A stretch of DNA of 64,000 bases. Source: an uncultured Dysgonomonas sp. GTDB lineage: Bacteria; Bacteroidota; Bacteroidia; Bacteroidales; Dysgonomonadaceae. A program made the position numbers and the translations under genes. The DNA is taken from positions 372,001 to 436,000 of the forward strand of contig USOX01000001.1 of assembly GCA_900556485.1 (NCBI GenBank), written 5' to 3'. The notes beneath the pieces were generated by a model. The model was not told the DNA's origin. It did no database searches and saw only the letters and a program-made list of their open reading frames with translations. Every line of letters starts with the position of its first letter. Position 1 is the stretch's first letter. This document shows positions 35,564-44,950 of the stretch, in pieces.

Positions 35564-36007
35564 ATGAAAAAATTATTATTTGCACTTACACTAATCCTTG
35601 CTACTACTGCATTTGTAGCATGTAGCGATGACGACGATGATGTAAAAGTTACAGTAAATGATTTGCCGGAAAATGCTCAGGAGTTTTTGATAACTTATTT
35701 TCCGGGACAGGAAGCAAGACTTGTAGAAAAAGATAACGACAGTTATGATGTATATCTGAAAAACGGTTTCGATATCGATTTTACTCTCGATGGGGTATGG
35801 GACGATGTGGATGGTAATGGAACGGCACTCCCTCCGAGTGTTATTGATCTTGTGCCTGTTGCAATACCGGATTATGTTACTGCAAATTATGCAGGTCAGA
35901 ATATCACAGAAATCAATAAAGAAACATTTGGTTTCGAGGTAGAACTTACCAACAGAACCGAATTGGAATTCGATAAAGATGGTAATTTTTTAAGAATCGA
36001 TAAGTAA
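35564..36007 (+). CDS. PepSY-like lipoprotein
   Basis: A 147-residue lipoprotein with signal peptide ending FVACSDDDDD (Cys20). The acidic tract after the cysteine could serve as a surface-export signal in Bacteroidetes (inference). The remaining residues show PepSY-like motifs: LPENAQEFLITYFPGQEARL at about 39-58 and IPDYVTANYAGQNITEINK near 104. It follows the PepSY-like gene at 17 bp spacing and ends before a terminator. Confidence 0.82.
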   Translation: MKKLLFALTLILATTAFVACSDDDDDVKVTVNDLPENAQEFLITYFPGQEARLVEKDNDSYDVYLKNGFDIDFTLDGVWDDVDGNGTALPPSVIDLVPVAIPDYVTANYAGQNITEINKETFGFEVELTNRTELEFDKDGNFLRIDK

Positions 36008-36032
36008 AATCAAGAGACTTGTTAAGTAGTGT

Positions 36033-36058
36033 GCCGGAATTGAAGTTCCGGCTTTTTC
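36033..36058 (+). terminator. Terminator after PepSY-like genes
   Basis: GCCGGAA (36033-36039) pairs with TTCCGGC (36046-36052) and is followed by TTTTTC and TTTT. It overlaps the -33 region of the next promoter. Confidence 0.8.
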
Positions 36059-36071
36059 TTTTGTATCTTTG
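36040..36071 (+). promoter_or_regulatory. Promoter of the TIGR02757 gene
   Basis: TTG at 36040-36042, a 21-bp spacer and TATCTTTG at 36064-36071. The -33 lies in the loop of the preceding terminator. Confidence 0.65.
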
Positions 36072-36097
36072 CGCCTGTAATACATAAAATAATTGTA

Positions 36098-36880
36098 GTG
36101 AGTAGTAATAGATTATTTGATTTGAAAGAATTTCTCGACCGCAAGGTTGAACAATATAATACACCTTCTTTTATTGTTAATGATCCTATTTGTGTGCCTC
36201 ATGGTTATACTGTAAAACAGGATATTGAGATAATGGGATTTTTTGCTTCTATATTTGCGTGGGGGCAGCGCAAAACCATTATCAATAAAAGTATGGAGCT
36301 AGGCAAACGGATGGATGATAAGCCTTACGAGTTTATTACAGGGCATAGTGAGACGGATTTAAAAAGGCTTCTTGGCTTTAAGCACCGTACTTTTAATGAT
36401 ACCGATTTACTGTATTGTGTTGATTTTATGAAACGGCATTATAAAAACTCAGATAGCCTGGAAGAGGCTTTTTTTCCGGAAGCTGATATGAGCGTGGAAG
36501 AAGGTTTGAACTATTTTCGTTCCTATTTCTTTTCTCATCCTGACGCTCCCAAGCGAACAGGGAAACATATACCATCTCCGCTTCAGAAATCGGCATGTAA
36601 GCGCCTGAATATGTATTTGCGGTGGATGGTAAGAAAAGATAATAATGGTGTGGACTTTGGTATATGGGAGAAGCCACGGATGACAGACCTGATATGCCCT
36701 CTCGATCTGCATGTAGAACGCACCGCACGAAAACTGGGATTGCTATATCGCGATAAGCCCGATTGGCGGGCAGCACAGGAACTTACAGATAATCTCAGAG
36801 GATTGGATAGTGAAGATCCTGTGAAATACGATTTTGCATTGTTTGGGATATCTATCGAAGAAAAATGTATTATTGATTGA
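36098..36880 (+). CDS. TIGR02757 family protein
   Basis: Conserved Bacteroidetes protein of unknown function. The 260 residues start at a GTG, 27 bp after the -7 element. Typical stretches are FASIFAWGQRKTIINKSMEL near 49, FNDTDLLYCVDFMK near 98, CKRLNMYLRWMVRKDN near 168 and the end region PLDLHVERTARKLGLL near 201. The last resembles the helix-hairpin-helix/EndoIII-like fold in other families (memory-based, uncertain). The length is typical. Confidence 0.85.
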   Translation: MSSNRLFDLKEFLDRKVEQYNTPSFIVNDPICVPHGYTVKQDIEIMGFFASIFAWGQRKTIINKSMELGKRMDDKPYEFITGHSETDLKRLLGFKHRTFNDTDLLYCVDFMKRHYKNSDSLEEAFFPEADMSVEEGLNYFRSYFFSHPDAPKRTGKHIPSPLQKSACKRLNMYLRWMVRKDNNGVDFGIWEKPRMTDLICPLDLHVERTARKLGLLYRDKPDWRAAQELTDNLRGLDSEDPVKYDFALFGISIEEKCIID

Positions 36881-36894
36881 ATATTTCTTGTCTG

Positions 36895-37674
36895 TTATTC
36901 GCTCTTGTCTTTTATCAGATTATACGTTTTACCAAATTGATAGTTTTTACTTTTTGCCCATAGGATGAACTTCTCGAGGCGATCAACCATTTTCTTATCA
37001 GTATTCCGAGTTACATAAAAAGGGAAATTATACTTGTTCTTTGGGCCTATTGGCATAAACTCCCACGGATGGAAATAGATATTCAGATAGCCGTCTTTCC
37101 TGATTACCCGGTTTGCCAGACTGCAATATAATCCTACAGGAAGATTGTGGAAAGATATCCAGAAGAGAGGGAAACGCAGCAAAGGCGTTACCGATGCAGG
37201 TATCTGCCATACACCATCCCGTTTGAAGAAAGTTCTTGGTTCGTTCAGTTTATTATATCTCCCCGGTAGAAAGGTAGGATTGATGGACGAGTTGTATATA
37301 TAGCCTGCTTTAAAAACTTCATCTTCGGGAACAGGAGCCATACGAGCCATGCGGTATCCTTTTACTGTGGCACCCGTTAGCTCTTCCAAAGCATCTTTTG
37401 ACTGCTTCAGATGCTCAGCCTTAAAGTGATCGTGGTAATAACCATGTGAAGCCAGTTCGTGGCCTTCTGCTACAATACGCTCCACAATAGCCTTTGAGTG
37501 AAGGGCAAAATTGGCTGTTGTATAGAATGTAGCACAGATATTGTGCTTTTTTAGCAGGTCTAGTATTTTACTTGTGCCCTCTGTGGAGATACGTATTTGT
37601 TCATCGAAAGGAATAGGATCACCATATTCGCGAGGCATTTCGAATTCTTCTATATCAAAACTTAATAGTATCAT
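36895..37674 (-). CDS. Polysaccharide deacetylase family protein
   Basis: Predicted carbohydrate esterase family 4-type deacetylase in a surface-glycan cluster. The start at 37674 gives 259 residues beginning MILLSFDIEEFEMPREYG, with the metal and catalytic acid residues near the N-terminus. The conserved HxxxH motif is ASHGYYHDH near 82-90. A YRMARMAP motif follows near 117. The start lies within the last 20 bases of the upstream glycosyltransferase gene, implying translational coupling. Its substrate, probably a glycan precursor, is unknown. Confidence 0.85.
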   Translation of the reverse strand: MILLSFDIEEFEMPREYGDPIPFDEQIRISTEGTSKILDLLKKHNICATFYTTANFALHSKAIVERIVAEGHELASHGYYHDHFKAEHLKQSKDALEELTGATVKGYRMARMAPVPEDEVFKAGYIYNSSINPTFLPGRYNKLNEPRTFFKRDGVWQIPASVTPLLRFPLFWISFHNLPVGLYCSLANRVIRKDGYLNIYFHPWEFMPIGPKNKYNFPFYVTRNTDKKMVDRLEKFILWAKSKNYQFGKTYNLIKDKSE

Positions 37675-38638
37675 GTGTATGTATTTCTCTTGAGTGATGA
37701 ACAACCGTTTTATTCATATTCGTATTTTTTACAACATAGGATGGGAAACCTTTTATCTGGTTAAAAATACGTCCGATATACAGTCCTATAAGCCCCAGCA
37801 CAAACAATATAAATCCCCCCAGAAAGGCTACAATGCTGGTCAGCGAAGCCCATCCCGAAATGGTATGCTTAAAAAAGAAACTACCAATACCATACGGAAT
37901 AAAAACAACAAAAGATATCATACTGATAATAAATCCGACATACAGGGCAAGCCTTAAAGGCTTTGTGCTAAAAGACAAAATTCCCTGAGTTGCCATATGA
38001 AGCATTTTTTTGAATGTATATTTTGTGCTGCCAAATAGTCTTTTATCAGGAATATAATCCATACAGTATTGCTTGAACCCAACCCAGTTGACAAAGCCAC
38101 GTACAAAAAGCTCATCTTCTTTTACAGACTTGATTACATTAGCTACTTTTCGGTCTATGAGACGAAAATCGGCACAACCGTCTTCTAGCTTCAGGTCGGA
38201 CAAATAATTTATTATTTTATAGAATAAGGAGGATGTAAGCCGCTTGAATTTAGGCAGGCTTTTGTCTTCTTGCCGACGGGTGTATACAACATTATAGCCT
38301 TCTTTCCATTTTTCTATAAATTTGGGCAGCAGTCGTGGTGGATGTTGCATATCTGCATCCATCGATATGATACAATCTCCCGTAGCATGGTCTATTCCGG
38401 CTCTTAATGCCTGTTGATGTCCGAAGTTGCGCGAAAACTCAATATAGTATATAGAAGGATCCTTACGTCTCATTTCGCTGATTACCTGCGACGAATTGTC
38501 GGAGCTGCCATCATTAACTATAACAATTTCCAGCTGGTAACCTAAAGGGTCTACATAGTGGTGAATCGCTTCAACTACGGTAGGTAAATTCAAAGCTTCA
38601 TTGTAACTGCATAATACAATGGAAATCTTCTTATTCAT
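37655..38638 (-). CDS. Glycosyltransferase family 2 (DPM/GtrB-like)
   Basis: Membrane-anchored transferase making polyprenyl-phosphate sugars or adding sugars to a lipid carrier. The start at 38638 gives 327 residues beginning MNKKISIVLCSYNEALNLPT. The nucleotide-sugar site DADMQHPP lies near 90, with NFGHQQALRAGIDHA before it. Two C-terminal hydrophobic segments (about 230-255 and 265-290) match GtrB-like proteins. It is downstream of a GT87-type gene and overlaps the deacetylase gene by 20 bp. Cotranscription is likely. Confidence 0.9.
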   Translation of the reverse strand: MNKKISIVLCSYNEALNLPTVVEAIHHYVDPLGYQLEIVIVNDGSSDNSSQVISEMRRKDPSIYYIEFSRNFGHQQALRAGIDHATGDCIISMDADMQHPPRLLPKFIEKWKEGYNVVYTRRQEDKSLPKFKRLTSSLFYKIINYLSDLKLEDGCADFRLIDRKVANVIKSVKEDELFVRGFVNWVGFKQYCMDYIPDKRLFGSTKYTFKKMLHMATQGILSFSTKPLRLALYVGFIISMISFVVFIPYGIGSFFFKHTISGWASLTSIVAFLGGFILFVLGLIGLYIGRIFNQIKGFPSYVVKNTNMNKTVVHHSREIHTHDTIKF

Positions 38639-38648
38639 ACAGTTCTTT

Positions 38649-39827
38649 TTACTTGGTTTGTTTAGAGAATTTAGGGTAGCGTATAAGCTGGTAGGCCAAC
38701 ACAAGCCAGACGACAAGGGATGGCAAAGCTTTCAGGGCATATCGGTTGAAAAATTCAACCCTAATACTTTTCGGGAATATGTGTGAGCTTGTCAAGTAAG
38801 TCCACAAAGCAGTAAATATAAGTATACAGAACGCCCATTTCCGGGCTTTATAGTCTTCTTGTATAGCATACCAGATACATACTCCCGTCAGGGCAATTAT
38901 ATATGTTTCTTTTTCTGATCCTGTACTGAAAAGTACGACAAACAATAAGGTTGAAGCCAATATTCCCAACTGGAATTTCATATCCTTATAGTATCTAACA
39001 TTAATATATTGTAGTAAGAAGAGAAATATGCCAGGAACGATTATCAGTAAAGCAGACATATCGAACATTCCGGATATACGCCTAACTAGTCCTATGGCTG
39101 ATATATCTTGCGACCAGTTGGTTATGTTTTCTATATTTTTGTTGACAAGTTCGTTATACCAGTCCACATAGCTTTGAATGACAAACGAAGGAGACGAAAT
39201 GAGCATAGGCAACACAAAGAATATAGCTGCCCATAGTACCAGATAGGCAATAAACTTTCCTTTATGCTTAGAGAAAAAGAAGAAAGCAAGCCCCACTATT
39301 CCATACAATTTGATAAAGGTGCCAAACATTATAAAGCAGGCCGCCCACAATTCCTTTTCTTTTCGTAAACATAGTAAACTTCCTATAAGGAGCGCTGCAA
39401 TCAACCCATTAGTCTGACAGTTCATCGCACACATATATACCTCAGCTAGTAGTACGTAGTAAAATACACATTTGGTTTTCCACTCAATAGGAAGGTAATA
39501 TATAGCAATAAACAAGCATGCTATCATAGCTATAGCCCAAAGTGTAAGTCCTAGCCGGTCGGGCATAAGGGCAAAGGGTGCTATTACTACGCTGAAAAAC
39601 GGCCCATAATGATTTACATCGTGATGCTCGGTAGGATAGGAAGCATAGAGGTTCAGCTGTTCGAGTGTATGATAAAATACACCTTTGAAAATACGGTAAT
39701 TATTGTGTATCCGTGTAGCTTTGAGCCCTCCGATTACCGCCATCAATGCCCAAAGAAAGAATAAGAATCTTTTATCTGTGAAGATGGGCTTAGAGAAAAA
39801 ACTGGAAATATTTCTCTTTACATTCAT
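38649..39827 (-). CDS. Glycosyltransferase family 87-like membrane protein
   Basis: Integral membrane glycosyltransferase of the GT87 (DUF2029) type that uses a polyprenyl-phosphate sugar donor. The ATG at 39827 gives 392 residues. The protein has about ten hydrophobic helices, starting near residue 18. The segment NHYGPFFSVVIAP, with its PF, lies near 68. A natural pairing is that the next gene's GtrB-like enzyme makes its lipid-linked donor (inference). The 10-bp gap supports one operon. Confidence 0.8.
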   Translation of the reverse strand: MNVKRNISSFFSKPIFTDKRFLFFLWALMAVIGGLKATRIHNNYRIFKGVFYHTLEQLNLYASYPTEHHDVNHYGPFFSVVIAPFALMPDRLGLTLWAIAMIACLFIAIYYLPIEWKTKCVFYYVLLAEVYMCAMNCQTNGLIAALLIGSLLCLRKEKELWAACFIMFGTFIKLYGIVGLAFFFFSKHKGKFIAYLVLWAAIFFVLPMLISSPSFVIQSYVDWYNELVNKNIENITNWSQDISAIGLVRRISGMFDMSALLIIVPGIFLFLLQYINVRYYKDMKFQLGILASTLLFVVLFSTGSEKETYIIALTGVCIWYAIQEDYKARKWAFCILIFTALWTYLTSSHIFPKSIRVEFFNRYALKALPSLVVWLVLAYQLIRYPKFSKQTK

Positions 39828-39925
39828 AGGACAACAAGTCAAGTCATATATTAGGAGCGCCAAATATATTATTAAAAAATTAACAAAAAAATCTTGACTA
39901 TATCCGATTAATAAATAATCAATAT

Positions 39926-40447
39926 TTATAACAGATTTTTAGATTTGCAAAAAAGTATATGAGGCATATCTATTCCCCTATAATGTTTGATGAAGGTAGC
40001 TGTAGGGATCATTCCATTTCGTTGTGCTACTCTTTGTGATGCTGTATTCGTATCTCGTATAATAGAATATATTTTGTTGAAATTAAGTGCTTTAAAGGCA
40101 TACTCTTTGCAAGCTATGGCTGCTTCGGTTGCATATCCTTTGTGCCAAAATTCTTTTCGTAATAAGTATCCTATTTCCGGTATTTGTTTGCCTTCGTATT
40201 CCTGATATGTTATACCGCATTGACCGATAAGTTCTCCGCTATCCTTTTCTACTACGCCCCATAGACCGAATCCGTCGTCATGGTATCTTTTTAATTGCTT
40301 GTCGAGCCATTCCTGTACCTCCTGTTTGTTGAATGCACCTTCGTATGCATACATTACAACAGGGTCTTGTAATAAAAGGCATGTGTCAGTAAAATCACTT
40401 TGTTCTAATTCTCTTAGTATCAGTCTTTCTGTTTCCAGTATTATCAT
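39926..40447 (-). CDS. GNAT N-acetyltransferase (RimJ-like)
   Basis: Acetyl-CoA-dependent acetyltransferase of 173 residues, starting MIILETERLILRELEQSD. The acetyl-CoA-binding region is IPEIGYLLRKEFWHKGYATEA near 94-114, then a conserved AFKALNFNKIY stretch. RimJ/RimL-like proteins acetylate protein N-termini or small molecules; the target here is unknown. It stands alone, divergent to nothing near, and has its own -7 motif. Confidence 0.85.
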   Translation of the reverse strand: MIILETERLILRELEQSDFTDTCLLLQDPVVMYAYEGAFNKQEVQEWLDKQLKRYHDDGFGLWGVVEKDSGELIGQCGITYQEYEGKQIPEIGYLLRKEFWHKGYATEAAIACKEYAFKALNFNKIYSIIRDTNTASQRVAQRNGMIPTATFIKHYRGIDMPHILFCKSKNLL

Positions 40448-40471
40448 ATCTGCTTTGTATAATATATAGTA

Positions 40472-40479
40472 CAAAGATA
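40472..40479 (-). promoter_or_regulatory. -7 element of the GNAT gene
   Basis: The minus strand reads TATCTTTG, 25 bp before the ATG. It sits inside a longer in-frame extension and supports the later start. Confidence 0.5.
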
Positions 40480-40542
40480 GTGTTTTCTCGTTTTTATCGG
40501 ATTCTGGGTTAGATGAGGGCTTATAATATTGAATACTTATAA

Positions 40543-40576
40543 TAAAAAAAGGAGCCGTTCTTTTCAGAACAGCTCC
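40543..40576 (-). terminator. rpoD terminator
   Basis: GGAGC-GTTCT (40551-40561) pairs with AGAAC-GCTCC (40566-40576) apart from one mismatch. Read on the minus strand it is followed by seven T. It is 31 bp past the rpoD stop. Confidence 0.85.
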
Positions 40577-40606
40577 TATTTAATTCGTATCGTCAGATTA
40601 ATTTAT

Positions 40607-41467
40607 TTAACCTAAGTAACTCTTTAGTAATTTGCTTCGTGAATTTTGGCGAAGGCGCTTAATTGCTTTCTCTTTGATTTGACGTACACGTTCACGTGTC
40701 AATTGAAATTTATCGCCAATTTCTTCAAGGGTCATTTCCTGGTACCCTATACCGAAGAACATCTTGATAATTTCGCTTTCCCTTTCTGTCAATGTTGATA
40801 GTGCACGGTCGATCTCCTGTTGGAGCGATTCGTTTATCAACGTACGGTCAGCAATTGGAGCATCGTCGTTTACAAGTACATCCAACAGACTGTTGTCTTC
40901 TCCTTCAACAAAAGGAGCGTCCATTGAGATGTGGCGTCCTGAAACTTTCAGCGAGTCGGCAATTTTATCAACAGGAATGTCCAGTTGCTCGGCTAGTTCT
41001 TCTGCAGAAGGTTTGCGCTCGTTTTCCTGCTCAAATTTAGAGAATGCTTTGCTGATCTTGTTCAGCGATCCTACCTGATTGAGTGGCAAACGTACAATAC
41101 GCGATTGTTCTGCCAAAGCCTGCAATATAGACTGGCGTATCCACCATACTGCATAACTGATAAATTTAAAACCTCTTGTCTCGTCGAATTTTTCAGCAGC
41201 CTTAATAAGTCCAAGGTTACCTTCATTGATTAAGTCGGGAAGACTCAGCCCTTGATTTTGATACTGTTTGGCAACGGAAACCACAAACCGGAGATTTGCT
41301 CTTGTAAGTTTCTCCAGTGCTGCCCGGTCGCCCTTTTTAATGGCCTGAGCTAATTCAACTTCCTCCTCAACCGTAATCAGATCCTCGCGACCAATCTCTT
41401 GTAAATACTTGTCCAGAGATGCGCTTTCACGATTCGTAATTGACTTTGTAATCTTTAACTGCCTCAT
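40607..41467 (-). CDS. rpoD: Primary sigma factor RpoD/SigA
   Basis: Housekeeping sigma-70 of RNA polymerase. The 286 residues are the short Bacteroidetes form, lacking the acidic region 1.1 and the long insert of E. coli sigma-70. Region 1.2 starts [18 protein letters not shown] (about 14-31); region 2 contains [21 protein letters not shown] near 60 and [13 protein letters not shown] near 103. Region 4 has the helix-turn-helix [20 protein letters not shown] near 246. The promoters of this window (TAnnTTTG) are those this factor is known to use. Confidence 0.95.
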   Translation of the reverse strand: MRQLKITKSITNRESASLDKYLQEIGREDLITVEEEVELAQAIKKGDRAALEKLTRANLRFVVSVAKQYQNQGLSLPDLINEGNLGLIKAAEKFDETRGFKFISYAVWWIRQSILQALAEQSRIVRLPLNQVGSLNKISKAFSKFEQENERKPSAEELAEQLDIPVDKIADSLKVSGRHISMDAPFVEGEDNSLLDVLVNDDAPIADRTLINESLQQEIDRALSTLTERESEIIKMFFGIGYQEMTLEEIGDKFQLTRERVRQIKEKAIKRLRQNSRSKLLKSYLG

Positions 41468-41507
41468 ATATAAATATATATGTTAAAATCCCTCAAAAAA
41501 ATGTTTG

Positions 41508-41515
41508 CAAATATA
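41508..41515 (-). promoter_or_regulatory. -7 element of rpoD
   Basis: Minus-strand TATATTTG, followed by GCAAAC, about 41 bp before the start. No -33 was recognised. Confidence 0.5.
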
Positions 41516-41641
41516 GTAAAAAATAAGGACATATTGCACTAATTACCAATGAAATTGCATGGTACTCCTAGTTAAATAATCTTCAAATAATTTACTGATT
41601 CGCATTTAGTTTATAAAGTTTGTTGTATCCGTTTGTATATT

Positions 41642-41685
41642 AATAACGCTTAAGCAAGCTAAATGTTTCTGGCTTAAGCGTTATT
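41642..41685 (-). terminator. 14-bp hairpin after degP
   Basis: AATAACGCTTAAGC (41642-41655) and GCTTAAGCGTTATT (41672-41685) are exact complements. The site lies 25 bp past the degP stop. Confidence 0.75.
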
Positions 41686-41709
41686 TGATGTTAATACACA
41701 GTTACTTGA

Positions 41710-43230
41710 TTAGTCACCTAAGTCTACTGCATAATATTTCTTACTTCCATTAGCTGTAATACCTGAGATAAACAATACTTTATCTTGTCCGTTAGCTGTA
41801 GCGCTTATTATTTTTTCTACTTCGCTAACTGTAGAAACTGGTTGATTGTTTATCTTTTGGATGATAAATCCTTTTTGTATTCCTTCTTTGTGGAAGTTTC
41901 CGGAGTTGTCTACTCCTGTCACTTCAACGCCATAGCTAATACCTAATTGTTTTTTCTTTTCGGCTGTCAATTCCTTAAATGCAGCTCCCGCACTCCCTAT
42001 AGCATCGCTTTTCTTTACTACAGATGTGCTACCTGAACTATTTTTAAGTGTAATATCGAATGTCTTATCCGAGTTTCCGCGTTTGATAGCTACTTTCACT
42101 TTATCGCCCGGGCGGAACTTGTTTACTTGTTCCTGCAATTCGCTTACGTTGCGTACTTTAGTTCCGTTGATAGATGTGATTACGTCACCTTCTTCTACTC
42201 CAGCTTGTTTAGCCGGGCTCATTTCGGCAAATCCGCCAACATATACACCCTCGTTAATTTTCAGCTCTTTTGTCTTTTCAGGCTCAGCCTCTTTAGCTAC
42301 CGAAATATCTTGGATCATCACCCCAAGCACAGCACGTTGCACTGTTCCGAATTCTTTAATGTCGGCTACTACTTTCCCTGCTATGGAAACAGGTACGGCA
42401 AATCCGTATCCGGCAAAGTCGCCTGTCTGGGAATAGATTGCTGTATTGATACCTACCAGTTCACCATTTGTATTTACCAATGCTCCACCACTGTTACCAC
42501 GGTTGATAGCAGCATCTGTCTGAATATATGACTGGATATTTCCGGGGCCGCTAGAACCGATGTTACCACGTCCTTTAGCACTAACTATTCCGGCTGTTAC
42601 TGTCGATGTCAGGTTGAAAGGGTTACCTACTGCTAATACCCATTCTCCTACTTTCAGATTGTCTGAATTTCCGAATGGTATATAAGGGAATTCGTCACCT
42701 TCTATCTTAAGTAATGCAATATCTGTTTGCGGGTCGGTACCCAACATCTTAGCATTGTACTTTCTGTTGTCGTTTAGTGTTACTTCTATTTCGTCGGCTT
42801 TGTCTATTACGTGGTTATTCGTAATAATGTACCCGTCTTTCGAAATAATCACACCCGATCCGAATCCTACACTTGGTTGAGGATTGCCATAATCACTTCC
42901 GCCACGATCGCCAAATCCAAAGAAATATTCAAAAGGATCTATCATCCGGCGTTGCCCTTGTCCTTGCGAGGCTTGTGCTTTTACTGTCGATTTGATATGC
43001 ACTACGGCATGAATCGAATTTTCTGCTGCTTTTGTAAAGTCAGGGTATCCTTCAGCTGTAAGTGAAGCTAAATGGACACCCTCTTGTTTAAAGTCTGATC
43101 CATAGTTGTAAATATCTGCGGAGCTGTATCCTTTACGTCCTTCCATGTAGGTATACATACCATATGTAGCTCCTATACTTACTAATGCAACGATTGCATA
43201 AGTAGAAATATTTTTCCAGAATTTTTTCAT
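41710..43230 (-). CDS. DegP/HtrA-family serine protease
   Basis: Periplasmic quality-control protease and chaperone. The ATG at 43230 gives 506 residues with an N-terminal hydrophobic segment (about 8-28) serving as signal peptide or anchor. The catalytic triad is His140 (TNNHVID), Asp170 (DIALL) and Ser247 (RGNSGGA). Two PDZ domains follow, at about 285-380 and 410-500. The earlier in-frame ATG would lengthen the N-terminus with a charged, non-signal stretch. It lies upstream of rpoD with a hairpin in between, so the two are not cotranscribed. Confidence 0.95.
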   Translation of the reverse strand: MKKFWKNISTYAIVALVSIGATYGMYTYMEGRKGYSSADIYNYGSDFKQEGVHLASLTAEGYPDFTKAAENSIHAVVHIKSTVKAQASQGQGQRRMIDPFEYFFGFGDRGGSDYGNPQPSVGFGSGVIISKDGYIITNNHVIDKADEIEVTLNDNRKYNAKMLGTDPQTDIALLKIEGDEFPYIPFGNSDNLKVGEWVLAVGNPFNLTSTVTAGIVSAKGRGNIGSSGPGNIQSYIQTDAAINRGNSGGALVNTNGELVGINTAIYSQTGDFAGYGFAVPVSIAGKVVADIKEFGTVQRAVLGVMIQDISVAKEAEPEKTKELKINEGVYVGGFAEMSPAKQAGVEEGDVITSINGTKVRNVSELQEQVNKFRPGDKVKVAIKRGNSDKTFDITLKNSSGSTSVVKKSDAIGSAGAAFKELTAEKKKQLGISYGVEVTGVDNSGNFHKEGIQKGFIIQKINNQPVSTVSEVEKIISATANGQDKVLFISGITANGSKKYYAVDLGD

Positions 43231-43451
43231 ATGCAAGTCTTTTATTTGTTTATAATTATTCTTTTTTGATTTTACTTTGATTTCAAATTTAAACACAAAA
43301 ATGATACATTTAGTGCTGTCCTATCCTGTTTTTTAACACTTTTAACCGAGGGATAAATCTTTATTCTAATTTTAACATTTTAGCAGGACTTTTTGTCAGT
43401 TTCAGGCTTAAAGCAACATTATTTAAAGGCAGTTTATATGTCAGAAAATTG

Positions 43452-43459
43452 TATATTTG
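43452..43459 (+). promoter_or_regulatory. -7 element of the symporter gene
   Basis: TATATTTG fits the consensus and precedes the ATG by 33 bp. No clear -33. Confidence 0.5.
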
Positions 43460-43492
43460 TCAGTCATTTTTCATTAGAAATAAATTCCACTT

Positions 43493-44947
43493 ATGGGAGC
43501 ATCTATTCTACTGGTTATAGTTATTTATTTCAGTATTTTACTCATTGTATCTTATATTACAAGCAAGAAGAACAGCGATAATGAAGCTTTCTTTTTGGGT
43601 AACAGGCAATCGCCATGGATTGTTGTTGCCATTGGGATGGTTGGCACTTCTATCTCAGGTGTCACATTTGTTTCGGTGCCGGGGATGGTCGGTAAATTCG
43701 ATATGACATATATGCAGATGGTTTTCGGGTTTACTGTTGGCTATTTTATAATAGCCTTTGTTTTGTTACCCCTCTACTATAAGTTGAACCTGACAACTAT
43801 ATATGGCTATTTGGAACAACGGTTTGGCAAGCGTTCATATAAAACAGGTGCTTCCTTTTTCATCCTATCCAAGATAATAGGTGCTGCAGCCCGTCTCTAT
43901 TTGGTAGCGATGATATTGCAGACATTGGTATTCGATCAGTGGAATATTCCCTTTTATGTGACTGTGACAGGTATTATATTATTAATATGGGGTTATACAT
44001 TTCGTAGCGGAATCCGTACTATTATATGGACCGATACATTGCAGACCATTTGTCTGGTGCTGGGAGCAGCTCTTATTATATGGCAGATAGCCTCTATGAT
44101 GGATATGAATGTCCCTCAGATTGTGAGTACTATAAGTACTAATGAACATTCACGTATATTCGTATTTGATGATTGGGCATCGAAGCAGAATTTTTTCAAA
44201 CAATTTCTGAGTGGTATATTCATCACTATTGTTATGACAGGCCTTGATCAGGATATGATGCAGAAAAACCTGACGTGTCGCAGCCTGAAAGATGCTCAGA
44301 AAAATATGATTACTTATGGTTTTGCTTTTACGCCTATCAATCTGTTATTCCTGTCTTTAGGTATATTACTCCTGGTATTTGCCTCTCAATTTAATGTCGT
44401 TCTGCCGGAACAATCGGATCAGATATTGCCTGTGTTGGCGACCGAGTATCTGGGCTTGCCTGTATTGATCTTCTTTACAATAGGTATTATTGCGGCTGCT
44501 TTTTCGAGTGCTGACTCAGCGCTTACCGCCTTGACAACAACAGTGTGTGTTGATCTGCTGGATATAAAACGGGAGGATGCTGCGAAAGCTAAAAAGACAC
44601 GGAAAAAAGTACATGTGGCTGTTAGTTTTGCTTTCTTGTTGGTGATATTGGCTATTAATTATATTCATCAGGAGAATATATTGGATACTATCTATAAGGT
44701 GGCTTCATATACTTATGGGCCTTTGTTAGGATTGTTCTTTTTCGGGTTGTTTTCTAAGGTAAATATCCGTGATAAGTTCGTACCGATAGTTTGTGTTCTT
44801 GCGCCTGTTATCAGTTATGCCTTAGAGTATGCTCTATTACAAAAATATGGATATAAGGTAGGGTACGAAATATTGTTGTTTAATGGGTTGCTTACGGCTT
44901 TAGGATTGTTATGTCTGGTGCAAAGAAAGAAGGTTTCACATATTTAG
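43493..44947 (+). CDS. Sodium:solute symporter (SSS family)
   Basis: Inner-membrane cotransporter of the SSS/SLC5 family. The 484 residues have about 13 hydrophobic helices. The family's conserved segments include FFLGNRQSPWIVVAIGMVGT near 32 and AAFSSADSALTALTT near 336 (part of the sodium site region). The length is normal. The substrate (sugar, amino acid, sialic acid or other) cannot be told. A GNAT gene starts 3 bp after its stop and may be cotranscribed. Confidence 0.9.
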   Translation: MGASILLVIVIYFSILLIVSYITSKKNSDNEAFFLGNRQSPWIVVAIGMVGTSISGVTFVSVPGMVGKFDMTYMQMVFGFTVGYFIIAFVLLPLYYKLNLTTIYGYLEQRFGKRSYKTGASFFILSKIIGAAARLYLVAMILQTLVFDQWNIPFYVTVTGIILLIWGYTFRSGIRTIIWTDTLQTICLVLGAALIIWQIASMMDMNVPQIVSTISTNEHSRIFVFDDWASKQNFFKQFLSGIFITIVMTGLDQDMMQKNLTCRSLKDAQKNMITYGFAFTPINLLFLSLGILLLVFASQFNVVLPEQSDQILPVLATEYLGLPVLIFFTIGIIAAAFSSADSALTALTTTVCVDLLDIKREDAAKAKKTRKKVHVAVSFAFLLVILAINYIHQENILDTIYKVASYTYGPLLGLFFFGLFSKVNIRDKFVPIVCVLAPVISYALEYALLQKYGYKVGYEILLFNGLLTALGLLCLVQRKKVSHI

Positions 44948-44950
44948 ATT

